A program made the translations under genes and the position numbers. The notes under the pieces are model-generated. The model worked only from the letters and a program-made list of their open reading frames with translations, did no database searches and was not told the DNA's origin. DNA of 64,000 bases, from positions 62,001 through 126,000 of the forward strand of contig NZ_JBMDYO010000002.1 in assembly GCF_049310885.1 (NCBI RefSeq), given 5' to 3'. Shown here piece after piece: positions 25,812 to 34,365 of this stretch; positions within the stretch are counted from its first letter, which is position 1; every line of letters begins with the position of its first letter. The stretch comes from CAYZJV01 sp049310885. GTDB taxonomy: Bacteria > Spirochaetota > Spirochaetia > Sphaerochaetales > Sphaerochaetaceae.

Positions 25812-26036
25812 ATGGGATTCTTACAGGATTTGGCGTACACCATGATAGGTGGTTTTCCCGTAATTGGTTATCTGGGAATCCTCAGTTATCTCCTCATGGT
25901 GGCAACTGCCATGGTGATGATCCTTACCCGAAGAAAGATTGTCAGGATAAAACCGAAAGTCCATTTCCGACTAGCGTACACGACCCTCATTGTTGCTACC
26001 CTGCATGGACTGTTGGCTATTGCAGTCTATGTGTAG
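25812..26036 (+). CDS. Small membrane protein with H-x13-H helix, cytochrome-b-like
   Basis: A 74-residue protein with two predicted transmembrane helices (about 12-38 and 50-72), separated by a basic loop RRKIVRIKPK. In the second helix His51 and His65 are 14 residues apart, the spacing that places two haem-ligand histidines on one helix face in cytochrome b and ferric-reductase-type proteins. The first helix has no histidine, so haem binding would need a dimer or a partner. The ATG at 25812 has GGGAGG at good distance; the ATG at 25797 overlaps that site. I do not recognise the family. Confidence 0.65.
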   Translation: MGFLQDLAYTMIGGFPVIGYLGILSYLLMVATAMVMILTRRKIVRIKPKVHFRLAYTTLIVATLHGLLAIAVYV

Positions 26037-26055
26037 GTATTGTCTTCTGTGATAG

Positions 26056-26640
26056 TCAACTCTTTCGATCGAAACGAAAACCGATCTTGGCATCCAAGAA
26101 TCGCTTGAGTTCTCTGCGTCGTTTCATGGGTTCCAAGGTCTCGAAAAAGAGCATATGGAACGATTCCCACGTGAAGACCCAGGCACCGATGAGCACACCT
26201 TCCACCATGATCTTCGATAGCAAATGCCCCTCTTCAAATTTGCTTACCACAAAGTAGAGGGCAATAAATCCAATGGCGATCAAAAAGAGGACAAGGGCGA
26301 ATTTGAAGTGACGATTGAGGTTCCTTCCCACCATATGGAGCTGGGATTCGTAGTAGTTCCGGTAGCTAGCCATCAATACATTCTCTTTCTCGATATCCTC
26401 CTCCTTGCGATTCTTGATCCAAAAGCTCAGTTCCAATTTTTTACGTAGCGGGATCTCCTCTGAACAGAGGTCCAAAAATTCGGCAAGTTCCGGGTGCAGA
26501 TCACGCTTGCGGAAGACCGAATTGTCCCACTCGTGGAAGTAATCCAGATACCGATCCAAGGCTATATCGATCACCACACGGTGGTTCTCCGGATTCACGC
26601 GATACATGCGAAGCATGTTTTGATGGGTTTTTCCAAACAT
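26056..26640 (-). CDS. Uncharacterised two-helix membrane protein
   Basis: About 194 residues. The first 110 are hydrophilic and rich in charged residues (RKRDLHPELAEFLDLCSEE, WIKNRKEEDIEKEN). Two hydrophobic helices follow (about 113-135 with FALVLFLIAIGFIALYFVV, and about 146-168), then a basic tail ending FRFDRKS. No family recognised. The frame opens at a GTG at 26670, but a promoter-like TTGACG/TATTAT pair overlaps that position and would place transcription start at the ATG at 26640, so the shorter start is preferred. Confidence 0.65.
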   Translation of the reverse strand: MFGKTHQNMLRMYRVNPENHRVVIDIALDRYLDYFHEWDNSVFRKRDLHPELAEFLDLCSEEIPLRKKLELSFWIKNRKEEDIEKENVLMASYRNYYESQLHMVGRNLNRHFKFALVLFLIAIGFIALYFVVSKFEEGHLLSKIMVEGVLIGAWVFTWESFHMLFFETLEPMKRRRELKRFLDAKIGFRFDRKS

Positions 26641-26645
26641 ATGTA

Positions 26646-26675
26646 ATAATATGGGGTTGGGTATGCCCACGTCAA
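26646..26675 (-). promoter_or_regulatory. Putative promoter giving a leaderless or very short transcript
   Basis: Minus-strand TTGACG (26675-26670) and TATTAT (26651-26646) with an 18-base spacer. Transcription would begin within a few bases of the ATG at 26640, and no ribosome site is seen before that ATG. Confidence 0.4.
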
Positions 26676-26729
26676 TATTCTTATCGTAAGGTAGTACCTA
26701 CAAAAAGAATACCGACCAAGGAGGATCAT

Positions 26730-27965
26730 GTGGACAAGCAAACCGGTAAGAGTCCATTACTCGGACTATATAGCGATTTTCTGTCTCGCACCCACGCAGG
26801 CGAAATCTCTGGTGATCTCTCATTCTTGAACGTACGTTTCAGTGCAAGTGATGCGGACTCTTGGAAGATTGAAGCTCGTTCACTATTTGATAAATTAGTG
26901 TGCTCTCCCCAGTATCCCCAGCCAGCACCGAAGATACTCTGGGAAAAACAGTATGATGGACTCGATATCTCTCTGTTACAGTGGCAACTTCCATTTGGTC
27001 GTGCTACCGAGGCGCTCTATCTTCGTCCCTCAGGAGTTCAGGAAAACCTACCTGGGATCCTAGCCCTCCACGATCACGGAAACAACAAATTCCATGGTAA
27101 GAGTAAGATTGTTCAAACCGATGCTCAAACTCACGAGAGTATCCTCTCCTACCAGGAGGACTATTATGGTGGTCGCCCATGGGCAAACGAATTGGCAAAA
27201 CGTGGGTATGCTGTTTTGGTCCATGACATCTTCCCCTTCGAAAGTCGGCGTATCCTATTTTCGGATGTCCCCGGACGGGTGGTCGACCAGATGCTCAGCC
27301 ACCCCGAGGAAATCCACGAACCCGAACCGGGTGATACCGATGCATCGCGTTCGAGCAGGATTCTGGAAGCCATGGGAGACACCTTCGATACGATACAGTA
27401 CATCGATCGCTACAACGCCTTCGCACGAGAATTGGAATCTACTATCGCAAAGGTAATCTTTACCGCTGGGTATACATGGCCGGGTCTAACCTTGGCAGAA
27501 GACCGTGCGGCACTATCTGTCCTTGGGAGTCTCCCGGGAGTCGATCCAATGCGTCTTGGATGTTGCGGTTTGAGCCTTGGTGGATTACGCAGTGATTATC
27601 TTGCAGGTAGTACCGAAGCTATTCAATGTAGTGCCACGATAGGTTTCATGACAACTTGGCGGGATCTGATTCAGAAGACGGCAGTAGATCACACTTGGAT
27701 GCTCTATATCCCCTACCTTTCCCAGCATATGGAATTTGCCGATATCCTGGCGATGCATGCGCCGAAACCGGCACTGGTGATCAATGCTACCGACGATCCT
27801 CTCTTCTCATTCGATGAAGTGAAAAGGGGTCAGCGAATATTGGAAAAGACTTACGCAAAAATGGGATACCCTGACAATTTTACCATGACACACTACCCGG
27901 GAGGACATCGTTTTGATGTTCCAATGCAGGAGCAGGTGTTCACCTATTTCGACAATTTCTTGTAG
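26730..27965 (+). CDS. Alpha/beta-hydrolase, dienelactone-hydrolase/acetyl-esterase-like
   Basis: A 411-residue cytosolic hydrolase without signal peptide. The nucleophile elbow is GLSLGG (Ser282), the acid is probably in NATDDPLF, and the histidine in PGGHRFD near the C-terminus. The early block LPGILALHDHGNNKF (about 107-121) forms the oxyanion region. The size and long N-terminal part match the abhydrolase group that includes acetyl xylan esterases and 4-O-methylglucuronoyl-like esterases. The GTG at 26730 follows AAGGAGG; an ATG one base earlier is out of frame. The ester substrate is unknown. It stands alone. Confidence 0.85.
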   Translation: MDKQTGKSPLLGLYSDFLSRTHAGEISGDLSFLNVRFSASDADSWKIEARSLFDKLVCSPQYPQPAPKILWEKQYDGLDISLLQWQLPFGRATEALYLRPSGVQENLPGILALHDHGNNKFHGKSKIVQTDAQTHESILSYQEDYYGGRPWANELAKRGYAVLVHDIFPFESRRILFSDVPGRVVDQMLSHPEEIHEPEPGDTDASRSSRILEAMGDTFDTIQYIDRYNAFARELESTIAKVIFTAGYTWPGLTLAEDRAALSVLGSLPGVDPMRLGCCGLSLGGLRSDYLAGSTEAIQCSATIGFMTTWRDLIQKTAVDHTWMLYIPYLSQHMEFADILAMHAPKPALVINATDDPLFSFDEVKRGQRILEKTYAKMGYPDNFTMTHYPGGHRFDVPMQEQVFTYFDNFL

Positions 27966-28160
27966 TACAATGGCAGTTGGTCTCGGGAAGAGACCGTTAC
28001 AGTGACGGTCCGTTAGAATTATTGTTCATTATAGGTGGGGAGAAGACTCTCCCCTCGCCTCTATCGCCTTTTCGGAGCCTTGTTCCCGGCGTCCCTACGG
28101 TATGCCGGTCGGCTCCGGGCGATGCGTTGCTCCCCTCTCGACTGCATACAGGCAACAATG
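27966..28160. repeat. Non-coding stretch with strong GC-rich palindromes
   Basis: Between convergent genes. The main structure is 28063-28123: ATCGCC pairs with GGCGAT, CGGAGCC with GGCTCCG and, inside, CCGGC with GCCGG. A second stem GGGGAG/CTCCCC is at 28037-28054, and a third GGTCTC/GAGACC near 27977. None has a T-run. It resembles a REP-type palindromic unit more than a terminator. No second copy was found in the window. Confidence 0.5.
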
Positions 28161-28934
28161 CTACTTGAAAGGGTGGCGGTCCTTCCTTACCGGTAAGGCA
28201 TCCCTTACCATTGATACTTCGGCAAGATCGATCTCGTACATCTCATAGACTCCATTAGAGATAATGGGAATGAGCGGCTCCCCGAAGGGTGAGAAGACAG
28301 CTGAACTCTTTTCATAATAGAGACCACCGGGGGCACTTCCCGTTCGATTCACACCAATCATAAAGACCTGGTTCTCGATCGCCCTTGCCTGCAGGAGTAC
28401 CTTCCAGTGCATCGTCCGGGCAGAGGGCCAATTGGCTATGGTAATGATCAGATCGCTCAGATCACCCAGCCGTTGGTAGAGCTCACCAAAACGAAGATCG
28501 TAGCAGATAGCCAACCCTACTTTTGCACCCATATACGTACAACTTTCCATGCTATCACCAGCAGTATAGTACATATCCTCACGGGAATGGCTGAATGGAT
28601 GTATCTTCGCATAATCACACAGGATGGAACCATCGGGAGCAATGAAGACAGAGCGGTTCTTTCCTCGCCCATCATCGTTGATCTGGACATACCCGGCAAC
28701 GATAGCTATGTTTGCATCTCGAGCCATCTGGCGATACCATGCCAACGACTCCGACTCTCCTACCGGCTCTCCGATCTTTTCCACATCCATGGAAAAACCG
28801 GTGAGAGTCATCTCAGGGAACACCACGAGATCCGCACGGTCGTCTTTCGCACGTTCGATGAATTGCGTACATTGGAGACGGTTGGCGACCTTGTCTTCCC
28901 ATTTCTGGTCCATCGAGACCAAAGCGATACGCAT
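28161..28934 (-). CDS. Carbon-nitrogen hydrolase, omega-amidase/nitrilase family
   Basis: A 257-residue cytosolic amidase. The nitrilase-superfamily catalytic triad is complete: Glu41 in VVFPEMTLTGF, Lys110 in CDYAKIHPFS and Cys144 in GLAICYDLRFGELY. The pattern and length match omega-amidase/YafV-type enzymes, which hydrolyse alpha-ketoglutaramate and similar amides in metabolite repair. Other short amides are possible. GGAGG precedes the ATG. It lies downstream of a strong terminator for the transketolase gene, so it probably has its own promoter. Confidence 0.9.
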   Translation of the reverse strand: MRIALVSMDQKWEDKVANRLQCTQFIERAKDDRADLVVFPEMTLTGFSMDVEKIGEPVGESESLAWYRQMARDANIAIVAGYVQINDDGRGKNRSVFIAPDGSILCDYAKIHPFSHSREDMYYTAGDSMESCTYMGAKVGLAICYDLRFGELYQRLGDLSDLIITIANWPSARTMHWKVLLQARAIENQVFMIGVNRTGSAPGGLYYEKSSAVFSPFGEPLIPIISNGVYEMYEIDLAEVSMVRDALPVRKDRHPFK

Positions 28935-29033
28935 TGCAGACCTCCTTTTCTCCAGATTATGCTCCTGTAGCTCCTACAAGGCACTGTTTTGTTATAACAT
29001 ATATCAAATCGCCATGAAAACCTCAAAACCGAT

Positions 29034-29064
29034 AAAAAGGGGAAGGTTACGACAAACCCTCCCC
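29034..29064 (-). terminator. Rho-independent terminator of the transketolase gene
   Basis: On the minus strand GGGGAGGGTT, a 6-base loop and AACCTTCCCC form a 10-bp stem with one G-T pair, followed by a run of at least five T. It begins 24 bases after the transketolase stop. Confidence 0.85.
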
Positions 29065-29087
29065 CCAATATTACACAACGTTCGAGA

Positions 29088-31082
29088 CTAAAGCAAAGAC
29101 TTGGCAGCCTCGTAGACAGCATCTGCGGTGATTCCGAACAGATCGTACAACTGATCTGCAGGTGCGGATTCACCAAACGAGCGCATGCCAATAATCTTAC
29201 CCTGCAAGCCAACATACTTGTACCAGTAATCGGCCATTGCAGCCTCTACAGCGACACGCTTGGTCACACCAGAAGGGAGGACCGATTCGCGATAATCATC
29301 CGATTGCTTTTCAAACATCTCACATGAGGGCATTGATACGACCCGTACGGCAGTGCCATCGGCAGCCAAACGCTTACCAGCCTGTACTGCAAGATCGACT
29401 TCGCTACCGGTACCGATCAAAAGAACCTCAGGCTTACTAGCACTCTCCCAAAGGACATAGGCACCCTTTTCGATCGCCTTTAGCTGATCAGCTGTGCGAT
29501 CCTGGGGAACAAGGTTTTGTCGGCTGAGCAGAAGAGCGACAGGGCCGTCAGAGCGCTTAACCGCACGCTTCCATGCAACTGCAGTCTCGACAGCATCGGC
29601 AGGTCTCCAAGCTTCCATATTCGGAGTCAGACGCAACATGGCAGGCTGTTCCACCGGCTGGTGGGTAGGACCGTCTTCTCCCAGACCGATCGAGTCGTGG
29701 GTATAGACGAAAACCACATGCAAACCCATGAGAGAGGCCATACGGACCGCATTCCGAGCATATTCCATGAAGATAAGGAACGTACCACCGTAAGGGAGGA
29801 AGCCTCCATGGAGAGCCATACCATTCATGATCGCCGACATACCGAACTCACGTACACCATAATGGAGATAGTTACCGCTGGCATCATCGCCGGAAATAGC
29901 TTTGGAACCCTTCCACATGGTCAGATTCGAAGGAGCAAGGTCGGCAGAACCGCCAAGTAATTCGGGAAGATCCGGTCCCAGTTGGTCGAGAACCATCTGG
30001 CTTGCCTTTCTCGAAGCTACCTTCACACCTTCTTTCTGCCACTGAGCGATGAAGGCATCGAACTTCGACTCCCAATCGGCGGGAACCTTACCGGTAAGAC
30101 GTCTTTCGAACTCTGCAGCCTCTGCAGGATAAGCATTCTTGTAGGAGGCAAAAAGCTCATTCCACTGCTTCTCGTAAGTAGCACCATCAGTAGAGCAATC
30201 CCATGCCTGATAGATATCCTCGGGAACAAAGAAAGGCTCTTCATATTTCCAACCCAAGGACTCACGGGTAAGAACTACTTCATCACCTCCAAGAGGAGCA
30301 CCGTGACAAGATTCCTTGCCCTCCTTGTTAGGAGAACCAAAACCTATCTTAGTCTTACAACAGAGCAATGATGGTTTATCAGTAACCTTCTTTGCTGCAT
30401 CCAAGGCTTTCTGTACTGCATCGGCATCATGACCATCGACATCACGTACAACGTGCCAACCATAGGCTTCGAAACGCTTCGCTGTATCGTCGGTGAACCA
30501 GTTTTCCACCTCACCATCGATCGAGATACCATTATCATCATAGAAGGCGATCAACTTGCCGAGTTTCCAGGTACCGGCAAGAGAGGCCGCTTCGTGGGAG
30601 ATACCCTCCATCATACAACCATCACCAAGGAAGGTGTACGTATAGTGGTCCACAATGGGAAAATTGGGCTTGTTGAACTGTGAAGCGAGAATCTTCTCAG
30701 CGGTAGCCATACCTACAGCATTGGTGAACCCCTGCCCAAGAGGACCTGTAGTGGTCTCTACACCCACGGTTAATTTGTATTCAGGGTGTCCGGCAGTCTT
30801 TGAATGAAGCTGTCTGAATCGCTTGAGCTCCTCCAAAGGAAGGTCGTAACCACTAAGATGCAACAGTGAATAGATAAGCATCGATCCATGTCCATTCGAG
30901 AGAACAAACCGATCCCTATTCGCCCACTGTGGATTCTTGGGGTTGTGACGCATATTCTTGCGCCAGACGACGTGCGCGATATCGGCCATTCCCATTGGAG
31001 CCCCGGGGTGACCCGAGTTCGCTTTCTGCACACCATCCATACTCAGGATTCGCAGAGCATTCGCCATAGTCCTATTTTCCAT
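29088..31082 (-). CDS. tkt: Transketolase
   Basis: Full-length enzyme of 664 residues that moves two-carbon units between ketoses and aldoses in the pentose phosphate pathway. Domains are in order: the thiamine-diphosphate domain with VGVETTTGPLGQGFTNAVG and the GDG motif in YTFLGDGCMMEGISHEAAS, the pyrimidine domain with FGMSAIMNGMALHGGFLPYG and THDSIGLGEDGPTHQPVEQ, and the C-terminal domain with VLLIGTGSEVDLAVQAG. The ATG at 31082 has GGGAG 8 bases upstream; the longer open frame from 31139 was rejected. It could receive pentose phosphates produced by the L-xylulose operon. Confidence 0.97.
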   Translation of the reverse strand: MENRTMANALRILSMDGVQKANSGHPGAPMGMADIAHVVWRKNMRHNPKNPQWANRDRFVLSNGHGSMLIYSLLHLSGYDLPLEELKRFRQLHSKTAGHPEYKLTVGVETTTGPLGQGFTNAVGMATAEKILASQFNKPNFPIVDHYTYTFLGDGCMMEGISHEAASLAGTWKLGKLIAFYDDNGISIDGEVENWFTDDTAKRFEAYGWHVVRDVDGHDADAVQKALDAAKKVTDKPSLLCCKTKIGFGSPNKEGKESCHGAPLGGDEVVLTRESLGWKYEEPFFVPEDIYQAWDCSTDGATYEKQWNELFASYKNAYPAEAAEFERRLTGKVPADWESKFDAFIAQWQKEGVKVASRKASQMVLDQLGPDLPELLGGSADLAPSNLTMWKGSKAISGDDASGNYLHYGVREFGMSAIMNGMALHGGFLPYGGTFLIFMEYARNAVRMASLMGLHVVFVYTHDSIGLGEDGPTHQPVEQPAMLRLTPNMEAWRPADAVETAVAWKRAVKRSDGPVALLLSRQNLVPQDRTADQLKAIEKGAYVLWESASKPEVLLIGTGSEVDLAVQAGKRLAADGTAVRVVSMPSCEMFEKQSDDYRESVLPSGVTKRVAVEAAMADYWYKYVGLQGKIIGMRSFGESAPADQLYDLFGITADAVYEAAKSLL

Positions 31083-31312
31083 GTATAGTCTCCCATTCAA
31101 TAATTGGTATGAATCAAAGTGTATCTCCAAGGCCTCCAAAGGTCAACAACTCGCTAGAACGGCAAACCGAGTTATCTGCACCTTCCTCATCTAAACTTTT
31201 CTTAGTTCTCCTTGTTCATGTACGCTCAGCTATCTCGATTGCATAAAGCTCCCTATTGTGGCAATCTTCAACTCCAAGGAGTATGAAAGATCCTGTAAAG
31301 GGACCCGTCGCC

Positions 31313-32800
31313 ATGAGAACCAGTCGATCAGCTAGAATCTTCACCATCCTCGTTCTCCTACTAACCATCAGCGTATCGGTCTTCGGTGCATACAGCACTA
31401 CGTTCGGACTGCTCTTGCAGGAACGCTATATGATGGCAACTTTTACCACCAAGTTGTCACCACAAGGTACACCGCAAAGCTCCAGTGACCGGTTGGACTG
31501 GGGCTTTTCTCTGTTCAATGGAGACTTCCCCCTCATTCTTCATGCCTCAAGGGAGGAGGCCTCACTGTATACGGGGAGTCCCTACTTCTTTCCCCTCTTC
31601 GTCTCTTTGGGAAGCACCAACCAGGTGGGTTATATGGATGCCTACCGCATAAGCACCCCATTGGCAATACTTTCGCTCGGTTACCGCTACAATCTCTTTT
31701 CGTCCAAGGATTTTTCCCAAGAGGGATTGTTCGCGACCTGGGGCTGGCGTCATGGAGTACTCTCTGGTGGATTTGCATGGCAGCCCTACGAACACACGCT
31801 ACAAGGGTACGCAGGCGCATCCTTCGAACAATGGGCTCTCTCCGTATACGCATCTTCAGAGAATATGGGGGCTACCATGACGTTTCGCACCGAAAATTCG
31901 TGGAGTGTAGGCACCTCACTGGAATGGGACTTCGATGGTTCACTATCGATCTCCGTAGGTGCAGGGATCTCCAGAAAAGATTACCCGGCACATTCTCTTT
32001 ACGATGAACAGTGGGATATGCTCATAGCCCATAGGGGATCACTACTGAATGCTCCTGAGAACTCGATCCCAGCATTCGACTGGGCCCTCTCTCAACCACA
32101 GTATGTGGGTATAGAGACCGATATAAGGCAAACAGCCGATGGAAACTTTGTCCTTGTACACGACTCATCTCTCGCCCGATACGAACACGGATTTGCGAAG
32201 GTATCGGAATTGACGGGAACACAGATCAAATCTTTGGATATGGGCACATGGTTCGATCCACGCTTCTCCGGTGAGAAAGTACTGGATCTGGCTGAGTTGG
32301 CCAAGATCTCCAATGCCAACCCCTCCACATACTGGCTTTTAGAGATCAAAGATACCGATTGGACCGAAGACGACGCCTACCGATTTCTGTCGATCATAGA
32401 TGCTACCTTCACCTATCCCCAACGCGTGGTGTTCTATGTAGTGAGCCATGACATGCTCCCCCTTATGAAGCGTATTACGGGAAGACCGGTCGGTCTCCAA
32501 TTGGATACCGTCAAGAGTATGCTCTATCTCAGTGACCATTTGCTCCCATTGGTTGATGAGGAGATTGATGATCATCTGAAGGAGGCAGACTTTTTCACTA
32601 TCCTTTCCTCTAAATACGACCGTCAGCAGGAGATCGAAGAACTTGCCGAACAATTCGATATTCCTGTGATGTTTTGGAACTTTCATGACACGATATTCGG
32701 CTACATTCCCAAGACAAGAAAACAATTCCCGCTCGGTATGCCCACTATAGAGCACGGACCTACAATCAGGGAAGATTACATCCCGGTGGAAGCTGACTGA
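31313..32800 (+). CDS. Exported protein: barrel-like N-domain fused to a glycerophosphodiester phosphodiesterase
   Basis: A 495-residue fusion. A signal peptide (about 1-25, RIFTILVLLLTISVSVFG) leads into about 200 residues rich in aromatic and alternating hydrophobic strands (YGYR-, WGFSLFN-, SVGTSLEWDFDGSLSIS-like), which look like part of an outer-membrane or surface beta structure. From about residue 238 a GDPD domain follows, with HRG at 240-242, ENSIPAF, the acidic pair in GIETDIRQT and LVHDSSL. GDPDs split glycerophosphodiesters to glycerol 3-phosphate and alcohol. The start at 31313 is chosen for the signal peptide; ribosome-site evidence is weak. Its last 25 bases overlap the convergent dprA-like gene. 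The N-domain is not recognised. Confidence 0.78.
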   Translation: MRTSRSARIFTILVLLLTISVSVFGAYSTTFGLLLQERYMMATFTTKLSPQGTPQSSSDRLDWGFSLFNGDFPLILHASREEASLYTGSPYFFPLFVSLGSTNQVGYMDAYRISTPLAILSLGYRYNLFSSKDFSQEGLFATWGWRHGVLSGGFAWQPYEHTLQGYAGASFEQWALSVYASSENMGATMTFRTENSWSVGTSLEWDFDGSLSISVGAGISRKDYPAHSLYDEQWDMLIAHRGSLLNAPENSIPAFDWALSQPQYVGIETDIRQTADGNFVLVHDSSLARYEHGFAKVSELTGTQIKSLDMGTWFDPRFSGEKVLDLAELAKISNANPSTYWLLEIKDTDWTEDDAYRFLSIIDATFTYPQRVVFYVVSHDMLPLMKRITGRPVGLQLDTVKSMLYLSDHLLPLVDEEIDDHLKEADFFTILSSKYDRQQEIEELAEQFDIPVMFWNFHDTIFGYIPKTRKQFPLGMPTIEHGPTIREDYIPVEAD

Positions 32801-33879
32801 CGGACCTGCCATCGACCATCGGAAAATCCTTCTATCGAACCGCACAACTCCATATCCATAAGCAATCTTAAAGCATGCCCCTCTTCTATGTGCAATGAAT
32901 CGGCCACATCGCTCGTAGTCATAGGCACATGCCGCAACAACTCGTACAGGAAAGAACCCAAGGCGGCATCGTCACTCCCGATTGGAGCGCTGCCTATTGT
33001 CAGCGAAGTCTCGGCAACCGCCGAATTCTGATCTATCCTTTCCAAATCCTCTGCCTTATAGACGCCCCTTCCTACCTCGAATGCATATCGAATGGATCTG
33101 CTTGCCTTGATTGAATCCGGACGACCAAGAACTACCGTTTCATCGCACCAATTGCCCAACAGGCGATCACGCTCGAGATTGCGCTGCGTAGAGGGAACCA
33201 CCTTCAAGGCATGGGCACTTACCAGGGCACCCTTTTCTACAATACGCTCGAGTACGCGGTAACTATCCAGTGGATAACACCGGTCCAGTCCACCACTACA
33301 GAAGGTCATAAGGGTGTCGGCATGTTCGATAACCTTCTCGATCATGCGTGAACCACAGCCGAAAGTCAGACCTGTTGCGATCACATACCCCCGCTCTCTA
33401 TAATATGAGCATACCCGTGGAATCTGAGAGATTGCCTGCTCCTGCTCTAGGGGATCGGCAACTAGGTTCACCACAGGACGGATGGGATTTGCCAAAGTTC
33501 CCCGGTAGAATAACAACAATGGAGCAAGAGAATATCCTCTTACCATAGAACGATATCGATAGTCTGACCAAGTCAGTATCCCGATATCCTGAGCAAGACA
33601 TTCCTGGACCATCCACTCGGAGCGGACCAGTTGTTTCTGGCGAAGTGCATCAAAACCCCTGCCATACCCCTCCGATAATGTGGCAGCAGCGATACCCATC
33701 TGCTCTGGCGATAATTGGAAAATCTTCTCTGGACTCCCATACGCTTGCAAGAGCTCCCGTTTTTTGTGTGAAGATAGATGTTTCAGACCTTGCAACCAGA
33801 GCCAGTACTTCAAATTACTCTCCGAATCACAAGATGACAGCTCGGCCTTGGGATAGCCAACCGTTAGATACAACGACAT
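32776..33879 (-). CDS. Divergent DprA/Smf-like DNA-processing protein
   Basis: A 367-residue protein with the layout of DprA, which loads RecA on incoming single-stranded DNA: an N-terminal helical domain, a Rossmann-like core and a C-terminal winged helix (LRHVPMTTSDVADSLHIEEG). The core keeps GLDRCYPLDSYRVLERIVEKGALVSA, close to the family GLD-x-x-YP block. The usual SGLARGID motif reads ATGLTFGCG, and the RNRIIAGLS block is changed to LERDRLLGNWCDETVVLG. It may therefore have a modified DNA-binding role. GGAGG precedes the ATG by 11 bases. Confidence 0.72.
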   Translation of the reverse strand: MSLYLTVGYPKAELSSCDSESNLKYWLWLQGLKHLSSHKKRELLQAYGSPEKIFQLSPEQMGIAAATLSEGYGRGFDALRQKQLVRSEWMVQECLAQDIGILTWSDYRYRSMVRGYSLAPLLLFYRGTLANPIRPVVNLVADPLEQEQAISQIPRVCSYYRERGYVIATGLTFGCGSRMIEKVIEHADTLMTFCSGGLDRCYPLDSYRVLERIVEKGALVSAHALKVVPSTQRNLERDRLLGNWCDETVVLGRPDSIKASRSIRYAFEVGRGVYKAEDLERIDQNSAVAETSLTIGSAPIGSDDAALGSFLYELLRHVPMTTSDVADSLHIEEGHALRLLMDMELCGSIEGFSDGRWQVRQSASTGM

Positions 33880-34026
33880 GATGTATGCACCTCCTTGCCT
33901 CTATTACCGCAACCAAGTGAGAACCACTTCACTTATGGTCAAAACCAGGGTGTGGCTGGACAAAGCCTTCCCAATTGGCCATAGTGTCATAAACGGTTTC
34001 CCAACAACTATCAGGGAGGTTACGTC

Positions 34027-34365
34027 ATGCTGGGTATCAAACGGAAAACTAGTGCCGTACCAAGTCTGGAGGGAATTCCCTTCACCGAGGTCGCCGGTAA
34101 TCCACCGAAAAAACCATTGACCGTATTCGCGTTGAGCACCTGCGGTTTCTGTAGAAGAGCCTTGGCTTTTCTCGATGACAACGGATTTGCCTACAGCTAT
34201 GTTCATATGGACAAGCTCCCCAAGGAACAGCAGGACACCATCCGTAATTTCGTGAAGGCAAAATATCGCGTATCGATCTCATTTCCATTCCTCTGTCTTG
34301 GGGATGACGATTTCCTCACCGGTTTCATCAAGCCCTCATGGGTGAAGGAGTTGGTCGATGAGTAG
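34027..34365 (+). CDS. Glutaredoxin-like protein with CGFC site
   Basis: A 112-residue thioredoxin-fold protein. After a 29-residue leader without signal character comes the first strand LTVFALSTCGFC with the redox pair Cys39 and Cys42, then RRALAFLDDNGFAYSYVHMDK and a later SFPFLCLGDD block containing the cis-proline position. CGFC differs from the CPYC of classical glutaredoxins. The gene overlaps the next one by 8 bases, and that neighbour resembles the catalytic chain of ferredoxin:thioredoxin reductase, which implies that the two proteins exchange electrons. GGGAGG lies before the ATG. Confidence 0.88.
   Translation: MLGIKRKTSAVPSLEGIPFTEVAGNPPKKPLTVFALSTCGFCRRALAFLDDNGFAYSYVHMDKLPKEQQDTIRNFVKAKYRVSISFPFLCLGDDDFLTGFIKPSWVKELVDE

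Noticed and set aside
27977..28168. Open frame of about 60 codons on the plus strand after the hydrolase gene
   Set aside because: It is made of the palindromic block, has no ribosome site and gives a composition unlike a protein.
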